DNA of 64,000 nt from JBBDJB01 sp040880125 (GTDB lineage: Bacteria > Planctomycetota > Planctomycetia > Pirellulales > JBBDJB01): contig JBBDJB010000032.1 in the NCBI GenBank assembly GCA_040880125.1, forward strand, positions 1 to 64,000, written 5' to 3'. The position numbers were made by a program, and so were the translations under genes. Of the stretch, positions 1 to 8,131 are shown piece after piece. Position 1 is the stretch's first letter. Each line of letters starts with the position of its first letter. The notes under the pieces are model-generated. The model was not told where the DNA came from. It made no database searches and saw only the letters and a program-made list of their open reading frames with translations.

Positions 1-89
1 TCCTGGCACCATAAGCACAAAAAAGTGAAGCCAAAACCACTGCTGTAGAACTAGCGAGAGTCAATTCAATCCTTGTTCCTGAAGCGTCC

Positions 90-953
90 TCAAAATGTGA
101 AGTTCCGCGGACTGGTGTCCGTGCTCCCTTCACGATCGATCATGTAACTGCGGGAATAGGAGCCGTAGTCGTAGGTGGAGACGCCGTGGCGCTGCGATCC
201 GTTGTAAAAGCCACGGCCGGGGAGGATCGTCACTTTGATGACCGCCGTCTCACCTGCTTCCACAGCACCGGCGTGGACGGCCGCCGCAGCCAGTGCAGAG
301 TCGTCCGTGTAAACATCCGCTCCCCACACGGATCCGTCGACAGCACCGATGACTCGATAGAGAAAGGATTGGCCGATTTCACCCACGACGCCGGATAGAC
401 TATTCGGCGCCTGCCGAATCGCCGCCGCCTGCGCAGATTTCTCCACCGAGTCGAGAACGTAGCTTCCGTACCAGGGGCCATAAGAATTACTGGAAACGCC
501 TCGCTCCTGGCTCCCTCGATACGAATTTCGGCCGGGTAGGATCGTGACCCTAACTACCTTGGTCTCGCCGGGCTGCACTAGCCCAGCATGGACGGCGGCG
601 ACCGCCAGCTTCGAATCGTCGGTGTAGATTTCGCTCCCCCAGATGATTCCCGTGGCGGCACCCGTCACGCGGAAATCGAACGAAGTGCCGAGGTTCTCCG
701 GGGATCGGTATCCCACCATCGTGTCGGGGGCGTCGCGTTCTTCGTCGGCTCCCATCCGGAAATTCGGCGCGCTACGGCTGCCGTCGTTTCCGACGAGCAG
801 CGGCTGGCTGTCCGTGGAGCGGCCGTCTATGGTCAGGGCTTCAGGCAGTTGCGCAAGTGCGACGGCCGGACTTACGAAAGTGACGAGCGCTGCGCTCAGC
901 AGTACTGCCAGAGCACGCTCGATCGAGTAAGTGACCCTCCTACTGGTAGTCAT
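90..953 (-). CDS. Secreted protein with two LCCL-like domains
   Basis: A 287-residue exported protein. The N-terminus has a basic start and a hydrophobic stretch (residues about 13-35) ending in a plausible signal-peptidase site after ALA. Two similar units at residues about 87-168 and 192-273 each carry the LCCL signature: a WGxxxYTDDS segment, then AAVHAG, a GET/VxVTILPGR strand, and a YxGSQxxGV segment. LCCL domains are known from extracellular proteins and are thought to bind ligands or polysaccharide. The cysteines usual in animal LCCL domains are absent; alanine or valine stands next to the AAVHAG helix. The start is supported by AAGGAG seven bases before the ATG. The gene diverges from the small secreted protein at 1274. 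The domain call is strong; the ligand and role are unknown. Confidence 0.8.
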   Translation of the reverse strand: MTTSRRVTYSIERALAVLLSAALVTFVSPAVALAQLPEALTIDGRSTDSQPLLVGNDGSRSAPNFRMGADEERDAPDTMVGYRSPENLGTSFDFRVTGAATGIIWGSEIYTDDSKLAVAAVHAGLVQPGETKVVRVTILPGRNSYRGSQERGVSSNSYGPWYGSYVLDSVEKSAQAAAIRQAPNSLSGVVGEIGQSFLYRVIGAVDGSVWGADVYTDDSALAAAAVHAGAVEAGETAVIKVTILPGRGFYNGSQRHGVSTYDYGSYSRSYMIDREGSTDTSPRNFTF

Positions 954-1273
954 GGCAATACTCCTTCAAGTCCAGGGGATTAGCCGACGTCTATCGGCCG
1001 GTACATCATCATTGTAGCCAGAAGTGGTTGGGTGAAATCAAGCGGATCTTCACGGCTGCCGATATCGGAAGAGACAGTCAGGCTTCACTGTATTGAGAGC
1101 AGGGGAAGGAACGAACCGCCGAGGCGCGGATCTTACTCGCTCGCCCTTGATTGTTTGTGTCAAGCATCTAAAAGCACATTACGCAGGAAATCCGTGGAAT
1201 CTTGTTGCGGCGCGGTTTTTCCACAGGACAATTGTCGTTAACGATCCGGTGTCACTTTCAAAGGAGCGGGACC
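954..1273. promoter_or_regulatory. Intergenic region between divergent genes
   Basis: This 320-base stretch separates two divergently transcribed secreted-protein genes, so it should hold both promoters. No convincing promoter boxes, operator palindrome or RNA gene could be picked out by eye. The only clear signal is AAGGAG at 1261-1266, the ribosome binding site of the plus-strand gene. Confidence 0.4.
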
Positions 1274-1984
1274 ATGCGACTTCTTCTAGTACTGTCGGCG
1301 ATTGTCGCCATAGTAGCCGTTCCCGCGACTGCGCACGCGGAAGGGTTGATTCACCGGCTCCCGGAAGACGGTACGTGGGCCCGTTTTGAGATTACCGGAA
1401 CCGCGACCGAGCCCGACGGCGCTGTGCAAGTCACTGTCCAGGGAACGCAGACCATTCGCTCCGTCGGGCAGTTGGATGTCGAGGGCGAACCGTGCCGGTG
1501 GATTGAGCTCGAAATGGACGCTAACTTCAACCGCACCGGTTCGGAACCCGAGAAGCTATTCGAGTACCTGAAGCTGCTCATCCCAGAGAAGCGTTTAAAA
1601 CAAGGCGAGAATCCACGCGAACACGTCTTGAAGGCATACAAGGGTCCGACCGCCGCGGGTGCGCAAGCCTTGGCGCCGAACACCGCGAGCCTGGACGAGT
1701 TTTTTCATGCACCGCTTGAAGAGACCGCTGCGATGCCGGCGGAAACGATCAAGACCAACGATCGGGAGTGGACGTGTGAAGGGACTCTTGGGCAAAGTAC
1801 CACCAACAACACGAGATTCGTAACTCGAACCCGCGTTCACCCCGAGGCGCCCTTCGGCGTAGTCACCTATTCGTACGAAAAGCACCGCTTCCGAGGCGAC
1901 CAGTCGCAGGGGATGCGGACGATGGCGTGGAAGCTGGTTGCGTCCGGGACGGGTGCCAAGAGCATCGCCCCGGATAAGAACTAG
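1274..1984 (+). CDS. Small secreted protein of unknown function
   Basis: A 236-residue protein starting at the ATG at 1274, which is preceded by AAGGAG with seven-base spacing. A longer frame from 1202 would bury the signal peptide behind 24 unrelated residues. Residues 1-22 form a textbook signal peptide (hydrophobic LLLVLSAIVAIVAV, then ATAHA). The mature part is beta-rich with no motif I recognise. It contains two cysteines (in GEPCRW and WTCEG) and a TRTRVHPEAPFGVV segment, and resembles the many planctomycete exported proteins of unknown role. It ends 10 bases before the convergent stop of the NRPS-like gene, with no room for a separate terminator. Confidence 0.75.
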   Translation: MRLLLVLSAIVAIVAVPATAHAEGLIHRLPEDGTWARFEITGTATEPDGAVQVTVQGTQTIRSVGQLDVEGEPCRWIELEMDANFNRTGSEPEKLFEYLKLLIPEKRLKQGENPREHVLKAYKGPTAAGAQALAPNTASLDEFFHAPLEETAAMPAETIKTNDREWTCEGTLGQSTTNNTRFVTRTRVHPEAPFGVVTYSYEKHRFRGDQSQGMRTMAWKLVASGTGAKSIAPDKN

Positions 1985-1994
1985 GCAATCGCAC

Positions 1995-4829
1995 TCACGC
2001 CGTCGAACCAAGTGCCTGGTTCAGCGTGTTGGCCAGGCTCTGTACGTGCGGCGGATGAATCAGCGTCAGGTGATTGCCTGGCACTTCGTGCAGCACGACT
2101 CGGTTGCACAGCGCGCTCCACTCTTCCCGCGGATCGTGACGCACCGGCGCAAGCGGCTGCGCGCCGAGCAGCAAATCGAGCCGGCCGGAATAATGCGCAG
2201 GGCGGTAGTCGAGGATCGCCTTCGCGTTGGCGACGAAGTTGCGGTAGATCCGCTGAGCCAGTTGTTCGCTGGCCGCCGGCGGCACGAGTTGGGCTATCGC
2301 CGTTCGTGCGGCGAACGACGATAGCTGTTCGGCCGAAGGTCGCCGCAACAGTTCGAACAGTCCCAATTCGTCCGACGGAAACAGCGTGCGCATGATCTCG
2401 AAGGCGTACAGGAAACCGGCGTCGATCACGGCCAGTAGCTTGATCGGCTCGCCGGCCATTTCAAGCTGCCGGGCCATCTCGTAGGCGACCACACCGCCGA
2501 ACGACCAGCCGCCGATGGCGTACGGCCCGTGCGGCTGCTGCTCGCGCAGCGCGCGGACGTACTCGCCGGCCATCTCGACAATGTCGGTGGGCGGCTGATC
2601 GACCGTGTCGATGCCGCGCGATTGAAAGGCATACACCGGGCGGTCGCTGCCCAGCGCTTTGGATAGTTGCAGGTAGCAAAGGGCGTTGCCTCCGCCGGGG
2701 TGGACCAGAAACAGCGGCGGCAGCGTCCCGCGGGCATTGAGCGGAATCAGAAGCGATTGATTCACGGTGCGCGCGTCCGAGCGAAACAGCTCGGCGATTG
2801 CGCCCACGGTCGGCGTGCGGATCAGTTCGGCCACTGAGATGGGTCGGCCGAGTTGCGACGTCATCCGCTCGCTCAGTTGCACGATAGAAAGTGAATCGAA
2901 GCCGACGTCCAGCAGGTTCTGATCGACGCCGACCGCTTCGCAGCCCAGCACCTCGCCGCACAGTTCCGACAGGCGCTTTTCCAGGCCGCTGGCCGGGCGG
3001 ACGTCCGTTGCGCTTTGTTGTGCCCGGGCGATGGCCGCCACGGCGGTAGTGTCGACCTTGCCGCTGGGAGTGGTGGGCATGTGCGTGAGCAGGGCGATCT
3101 CCGACGGGATCATATAGTCGGGCAGCCGTACTTTTAGGTAGGCGACCAACTTTTTGCGGTCAATCACGCCTGGTGTACGCAAAACCGCGCCCGCGACCAG
3201 CCGCTTGTATCCCGAACCGTCGTCGGCCGCACAGACCGTTGCGCGGGCGACCTCCGGGTGCGCGAGGATCTGGGACTCGACCTCCTCTAGCTCGATGCGG
3301 TAGCCGCGCACCTTCACCTGCTGATCGCAGCGGCCGAGAAAGGCGAGATTGCCGTCGGGCAGCTCGGTTGCCAGGTCGCCGGTGCGATAGATCCGACCAC
3401 CATCACTGGTCAGGTCATCGGGAACGAATCGCTGGTCGGTCAACTCCGCCTGGTGCAGGTATCCTCGGGCAACGGCACGGCCGCCGATGTAGACTTCGCC
3501 CGTCTCGCCGGGAGACACGGGGCCGCCGGCTTCGTCGAGCAGGTGGATCTGCGTGTGGGCAATCGCGCGGCCGATGGGCGGCGCCTCGGGCCAGCGGTCG
3601 GAAGGCCCCGTCAGCACGTACTGCGTCACGACGTGCGTTTCACTCGGGCCGTACTGGTTCACCAGGCGGCAGTTCGGCAGCCGCTGGAACATCCGCCGTA
3701 CCTCGGGCGTAATCGTCAACCGTTCGCCGGCAGTGATCACCTCTTGCAGACAGGACGGCGCAGCACTCCCTCGCGAGATCACTTCCGCCACCAGGTGCAG
3801 CACGATCACGGGGAGGAAGGCCCGCTGCACGCGGTTCGCTTGCATAAACTCCACCAGCGCGCGGGGATCCTTGCGGACTTCTTCGTCCGGCATGACCAGC
3901 GTTCCGCCCGACCACCACGTGCTGAAGATCTCCTGAAAGGAGACGTCGAATGACAGCGGCGCGAACTGCAGGGTGCGCAGCGGGCGGGTGGCGTCCCTTG
4001 CTCCCTCTCCCTCCCAGGGAGAGGGCCGGGGAGAGGGTCTTTCTGCCTCCCTGCGCGGGCGGCTTCTACCGTGCTGCGTCCGGTTGCTGCCCGGCACGAT
4101 ACCCCACTGGCCCACCTGCCAGGCGAGCAGATTCACTAGCGGCCGATGCGGCATGGCGACGCCCTTGGGCCGTCCTGTCGAACCGGAGGTGTAGATGACG
4201 TACGCCAGGCTCTCCGCGTCGTCCGGCTTCGCAGTCTTTGCAGCACCCTTGGCGACATCCTCCAATTGGTCGATGTCGATCAAGCGGGCCATATTCTGCG
4301 GCAATCGTCCTCGCGTCTGCTCGTCGACCAGCACTAGCGGCGACCGCGCATCGGCAATCATCATGCTCAACCGCTGCTCTGGATAGGCGGCATCCAGCGG
4401 CAGATACGCCGCCCCGGATTTCAACACGGCCAACAGCGCCGCCGGCAAGCGGCTCGACCGCGCCAGGCATACTCCCACCGGCACATCGCGGCCGGCGCCG
4501 AGCTTGACCAGTGCGCCGGCCCAGTCGGTCGCGCGGCGCTCCAACTCAGCGTAGCTGAGTTCCTGCCCCTGGTAGATCACGGCCGCCTCACTCGGGCGGC
4601 GCTTTGCCTGCCAGGCGACGACGTCCTGAACCCGAGCCGCTTCAAGGTCCAACCCGGCGATACTTTTCGCCGTAGCACGGACATTCCTGACTGTGTCTTT
4701 CGAACCTGTGCTCCCATCACTTCTTGCAATCGGCACGAGCTCCGCGCGTCGTACACTGCTGGCAGGGCCGGCCACCCAGGGATAGCCGATCGAAAACGAA
4801 CTGGGGCCGGGCGAGTCGATTTCGGTCAT
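1995..4829 (-). CDS. Single-module NRPS-like protein (adenylation - carrier - thioesterase)
   Basis: A 944-residue enzyme expected to activate an amino acid as its adenylate, load it on a phosphopantetheine arm and release it through a thioesterase. There is no condensation domain. Seen motifs (numbering from 4829): A3 YTSGSTGRPKG about 213-223, A4 SFDVSFQEIF about 293 with the Asp that binds the substrate amino group, A5 NQYGPSET about 391-398, A7 YRTGDL about 481-486, A8 KVRGYRIE about 506-513, A10 TPSGKVD with its Lys near 591; carrier motif DVGFDSLS with Ser near 646; thioesterase GWSFGG with Ser near 776 and a C-terminal GNHLTL His. The ATG at 4829 is preferred over 4979 because AGGA lies just upstream and the longer N-terminus is low-complexity and Arg-rich. 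Residues about 245-283, between A3 and A4, are an Arg/Pro-rich insert encoded partly by a dispersed palindromic repeat. Substrate unknown. Confidence 0.88.
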   Translation of the reverse strand: MTEIDSPGPSSFSIGYPWVAGPASSVRRAELVPIARSDGSTGSKDTVRNVRATAKSIAGLDLEAARVQDVVAWQAKRRPSEAAVIYQGQELSYAELERRATDWAGALVKLGAGRDVPVGVCLARSSRLPAALLAVLKSGAAYLPLDAAYPEQRLSMMIADARSPLVLVDEQTRGRLPQNMARLIDIDQLEDVAKGAAKTAKPDDAESLAYVIYTSGSTGRPKGVAMPHRPLVNLLAWQVGQWGIVPGSNRTQHGRSRPRREAERPSPRPSPWEGEGARDATRPLRTLQFAPLSFDVSFQEIFSTWWSGGTLVMPDEEVRKDPRALVEFMQANRVQRAFLPVIVLHLVAEVISRGSAAPSCLQEVITAGERLTITPEVRRMFQRLPNCRLVNQYGPSETHVVTQYVLTGPSDRWPEAPPIGRAIAHTQIHLLDEAGGPVSPGETGEVYIGGRAVARGYLHQAELTDQRFVPDDLTSDGGRIYRTGDLATELPDGNLAFLGRCDQQVKVRGYRIELEEVESQILAHPEVARATVCAADDGSGYKRLVAGAVLRTPGVIDRKKLVAYLKVRLPDYMIPSEIALLTHMPTTPSGKVDTTAVAAIARAQQSATDVRPASGLEKRLSELCGEVLGCEAVGVDQNLLDVGFDSLSIVQLSERMTSQLGRPISVAELIRTPTVGAIAELFRSDARTVNQSLLIPLNARGTLPPLFLVHPGGGNALCYLQLSKALGSDRPVYAFQSRGIDTVDQPPTDIVEMAGEYVRALREQQPHGPYAIGGWSFGGVVAYEMARQLEMAGEPIKLLAVIDAGFLYAFEIMRTLFPSDELGLFELLRRPSAEQLSSFAARTAIAQLVPPAASEQLAQRIYRNFVANAKAILDYRPAHYSGRLDLLLGAQPLAPVRHDPREEWSALCNRVVLHEVPGNHLTLIHPPHVQSLANTLNQALGSTA
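4001..4040. repeat. Dispersed palindromic repeat, copy 1, inside the NRPS-like gene
   Basis: A 40-base GC-rich element whose outer part is an inverted repeat (CCCTCTCCCT against AGGGAGAGGG) followed by a second GGGAGAGGG. It matches 10550-10589 at 39 of 40 positions, counted by eye. Here it is read in frame on the minus strand as residues about 263-276 of the adenylation domain (Pro/Arg/Gly/Glu-rich, containing PSPRPSP). Beyond the 40 bases the two copies have different flanks. Confidence 0.85.
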
Positions 4830-5239
4830 CGGCGGTCCTGGTCGAAAGTGGGGCGCTGGTGCGTCTCCCGCTCGCTCGCCAAAGTGGCGGTGCGCGGTTC
4901 CGAGTCGCGCGGAGCGGGCATGCCTTGCCATACGAATTCTTCGGACGCTCGACTCGCCAAATGTTGCACAAGCGGCCACGTCTTACGAGCCTTCGGATAG
5001 AAGCAAACGCCCAGGCTGAACAATCGTCATGCCGCGCACAGCTACCCTTGGAGACGGCGAAAAGTCTGGCGGATGTGCCGAATGCACGTCTTTTCGCGGT
5101 TGAGACGCACGTGCCGGTTTCGCCGAAGCCGGCCCGGCAGGGTCCGCGATGCGGACCAATTCGATCGCAGCCGCCCGCCCGGCACTGCCGATCAACATCC
5201 GATGGAACTCGACCGCACCACCGGCAATCTGCTTTAACC
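4830..5239. promoter_or_regulatory. Divergent intergenic region, NRPS-like gene and hydroxylase
   Basis: A 410-base region between two divergent genes, expected to hold both promoters. Long open frames cross it on both strands, but their translations are Arg/Ser-rich and show no domain. No RNA gene or strong operator could be recognised. Confidence 0.4.
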
Positions 5240-6271
5240 ATGACCGCAGCCATCCGCAGTGACAGTTCGCCACGGCCGCTCACCGGCGTGCGGTGGCTCG
5301 TCGCCTGGACGATCTTTCCCCTGGTACTCGGTCTTTCGCTAGTCGCCTGTGTGATAGCGCTGCGAGGCGGCGCATCGCCGGGTTGGACCGTGCTGGCGAT
5401 CTCGCTGATCGCCGGTGCCGTGCTGCTAGTGGCGGAACGGCTTCAGCCGCACGCCACCTACTGGCTGCAGCCGCAGCGCGACGTCGCCACGGACGTTACG
5501 CACGCGGTGCTCTCTTCGCTGCTGGTACCGGCCATGTTTGAAGCGGCCGTGGCGAGTTTACTGCTCGCCGGCGCGGTGTGGATTTCGACGCTGGTCGGCG
5601 TTTCGCTGTGGCCGGCCGCCTGGCCGCTGGGAGTGCAGCTTGCGCTGGCGCTGTTGGTGGCGGAGCTGGGCCAATACTGGTGGCACCGGCTGGCGCACCG
5701 GCACGATGCCCTGTGGCGGTTCCACGCCACGCATCACAGTTCTCGCCGCTTGTACTGGCTCAACTCGTGCCGGTTCCATCCGGTCGATTCGATGGCCCAG
5801 TACACGCTCGAAGCCGCTCCGCTGGTACTCTTGGGCTGCCCGGCCGAGGTGCTCGCGCTGTTTACGCTTTCAACCGCCGTGATCGGCATGTTCCAGCACG
5901 CGAACATCGAGCTGCGCTGCGGCGTGTTTAACTGGGTGTTCAGCCTGACCGAGCTGCACCGCTGGCACCACTCCCGCGATCTGCGCGAAGGCAACTCGAA
6001 CTTCGGCGCGAACCTGATCGTCTGGGATGTGCTCTTCGGCACGCGCTTTCTGCCGGCCGACCGCGAGCTGGCGGCGGAGAACGTCGGCCTGGCCGGTATG
6101 CCGCAATTCCCGCGCACGTACTGGGGACAGATCACCTCGCCCTTCCGCTGGAAGACGCTGCGTGAAACGACAAGTCCTCGGCGCGACGAAAGCCAGCAAC
6201 CGGAACCTGCAAAGCGCACGGCTCCGGCCGAGCCGGTGGCGGCAGCCACTTTCAACCGTCGATCGGCGTAA
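5240..6271 (+). CDS. Fatty acid hydroxylase / sterol desaturase family membrane protein
   Basis: A 343-residue integral membrane di-iron enzyme of the superfamily that hydroxylates or desaturates lipids. Several hydrophobic segments fill residues about 20-150. The three His clusters are present: HRLAH (about residues 152-156), HATHH about 13 residues later, and HRWHHSRD near residue 240, followed by the typical NFGxNLxxWDxLFGT segment. The ATG at 5240 is chosen because the hydrophobic domain starts about 20 residues later; an upstream extension of the frame to 4724 has unrelated composition. No clear Shine-Dalgarno site is seen. The gene diverges from the NRPS-like gene and its 3' end overlaps the convergent DUF4129 gene by 20 bases. 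Substrate unknown; a lipid linked to the neighbouring NRPS product is only a guess. Confidence 0.87.
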   Translation: MTAAIRSDSSPRPLTGVRWLVAWTIFPLVLGLSLVACVIALRGGASPGWTVLAISLIAGAVLLVAERLQPHATYWLQPQRDVATDVTHAVLSSLLVPAMFEAAVASLLLAGAVWISTLVGVSLWPAAWPLGVQLALALLVAELGQYWWHRLAHRHDALWRFHATHHSSRRLYWLNSCRFHPVDSMAQYTLEAAPLVLLGCPAEVLALFTLSTAVIGMFQHANIELRCGVFNWVFSLTELHRWHHSRDLREGNSNFGANLIVWDVLFGTRFLPADRELAAENVGLAGMPQFPRTYWGQITSPFRWKTLRETTSPRRDESQQPEPAKRTAPAEPVAAATFNRRSA

Positions 6272-8105
6272 GCTGGCGCTGCGGCGCCGTCGCGGCCATC
6301 TTTTGCCAGAGCTTTGCCAGATGCGCAACCTGCGCCGTGTCTGGCTTCTCACCCGCGTAAGCGACCCGGCCATACAGTTCGGCCATCAAGGAAAGCTCCG
6401 AGCGCATCTCGGCGAAGTGCGTCGAGAGCATACCGGCGAACTCGTGCGGCGTCTGATCGACGCGCCGCGGCACGCCGTGATCGTGCGCCCAGGCTTCCAG
6501 CGCTTCGAAGCTGTATCGGACCAGTTCTTCCGGCGGGTAGCCTGATGACCGGCCGCCGGCGAAGGGATCGCGGAAGCTGGCAAATGGCCGGGCCGGCACG
6601 CGGGCCGCTTTAGCCGCTTCATTGTCGGCCTGGTCATCCGCCGCGCGGCGCCCTCCGAACAGCCCGCTAAGCAGGGCCATAATCTCCTGCCACAGCCCGA
6701 CGAGCCCGGCGATGACCTCGCGGCGGAAGCGCCACGCCAACACCAGTGCCACGATCGCCAGGATGCCATACCATATCCACTTGAGGATCGAGAGCGGCCC
6801 TTCGTGATCGAACTCGAACTGCATGTTCTGGGGTGCTGGAGTCTCCGAGTCCGGTTCGCCCGATGTGCTGCTATCGCTCGACTGCTCCGCAGCCTGCTCG
6901 TCGCTCTGCGCGGGCTCACCGCCGTCCGACGGAGCGCCCTGCGACTCCTGCTGCTCGCTATCGCTCGAGGAATCACTCGCCGGTGACTGCTCGTCCGAGC
7001 CGGAGCTGGATTCGCCCTGGGACTGCGAGGGTTCGCCTTGGCCCTGCCCGGCCTGTTGGCCGCCCTCTTGGCCGGAAGATTCCCCGGCGCCTTCCGCTTC
7101 GTTTTCACTTTCGCTCGTCCGTTCCGATTCCTGCGCTTCGCCCGGCGTGTCCGAGTCTTCAATGCCTTCCTCACCGACAGCTTGCTGGTTCGCCTCGCGC
7201 TCGGGCGAAGTAATCTGAAAGGGCAGCCGCGCCAGCGAATACTCCGCCGCCGGCCGCGGCAGCGCCGCACATACGGCAAGCACGATCGCAATCAGCGCCG
7301 CGCCGCTCGCGCACCACATGGCCGCCATGGATCCCGGCATCTGCAGCCCCCGCTGCCGTAGGTACCGCCGCAAACCGAGGAAGCTGGTCGTCAGCAAGAG
7401 CCCCAGCGCACTGCCGACGTACAGCACCAGCAAGGCAAACACGTACGTCCGCCTTCCAGCTTCGCCGGACGGAATCAGCCACTGGCCCAAGCCGAACAGC
7501 GGTAGCGCCAACAGCGAGAAGTACACAACCCACAGCCCCGGTGTGTGCGTCGTGCGCGCGCCGGTGACGGCGTCCCAAAATCGCGAAAGCGCCGAGGTAC
7601 CTTCCGGAGCAGTACTACCCGGTGTGGGTTTCTTCGGAGCAGTTCCCTTCTTGATACGCCCCGGCACATCGAGCCCGGCGGTCTGCAAAAGCCCTTCGCC
7701 GACGGCGTCCTGCGACTCGTCGATCATCGTGCAGTCCCACACGAGCTTGTGGATGCACACCCAGATGATGCCCAGCAGCATGGCGTTGATCAGCCAGCTC
7801 AGCGACCGCATGCTCCCTTCGAACGTGACGAAGCGATTGCACGCCAGCAGCATTACGCCGCCCAGCGCCAGCGCAAAGACCACCGCCTTGGCGGAGCCGT
7901 CCTCGATGGCGATGCGGTCGATCAGCACCGCCCCGATCACGAACAGGCCCATGATGTACAGCAGCCGCGCCCCGTAGTCGCCCTGATAAAAAACCTCGAT
8001 CAGGAAGAAGGCCAGGCTGCCCACCAGGATCATGATCAGCACCGGGCAGAGCGCGATCGCCACGTAGTCGGCCAGGTCAGGTCGCGGTGGTGAGGTGCGG
8101 TTCAT
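6252..8105 (-). CDS. DUF4129-domain membrane protein of a MoxR operon
   Basis: A 617-residue membrane protein, last gene of a MoxR - DUF58 - DUF4129 operon. Transmembrane segments lie at about residues 13-110 and 180-285, and again near 440. Between the last two is an acidic low-complexity region of roughly 140 residues rich in Ser, Glu, Gln and Gly. The C-terminal 100 residues match DUF4129 (RYSFEALEAWAHDHG, then TPHEFAGML). In other bacteria this domain often occurs with or inside transglutaminase-like proteins next to MoxR/DUF58. The start at 8105 leaves a 26-base gap to the DUF58 stop; an upstream start at 8180 would overlap DUF58 by 49 bases. Function is unknown, likely envelope-related. 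Confidence 0.8.
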   Translation of the reverse strand: MNRTSPPRPDLADYVAIALCPVLIMILVGSLAFFLIEVFYQGDYGARLLYIMGLFVIGAVLIDRIAIEDGSAKAVVFALALGGVMLLACNRFVTFEGSMRSLSWLINAMLLGIIWVCIHKLVWDCTMIDESQDAVGEGLLQTAGLDVPGRIKKGTAPKKPTPGSTAPEGTSALSRFWDAVTGARTTHTPGLWVVYFSLLALPLFGLGQWLIPSGEAGRRTYVFALLVLYVGSALGLLLTTSFLGLRRYLRQRGLQMPGSMAAMWCASGAALIAIVLAVCAALPRPAAEYSLARLPFQITSPEREANQQAVGEEGIEDSDTPGEAQESERTSESENEAEGAGESSGQEGGQQAGQGQGEPSQSQGESSSGSDEQSPASDSSSDSEQQESQGAPSDGGEPAQSDEQAAEQSSDSSTSGEPDSETPAPQNMQFEFDHEGPLSILKWIWYGILAIVALVLAWRFRREVIAGLVGLWQEIMALLSGLFGGRRAADDQADNEAAKAARVPARPFASFRDPFAGGRSSGYPPEELVRYSFEALEAWAHDHGVPRRVDQTPHEFAGMLSTHFAEMRSELSLMAELYGRVAYAGEKPDTAQVAHLAKLWQKMAATAPQRQLTPIDG

Positions 8106-8131
8106 GTACACAAAAACTGCGCGTGGTTTAT

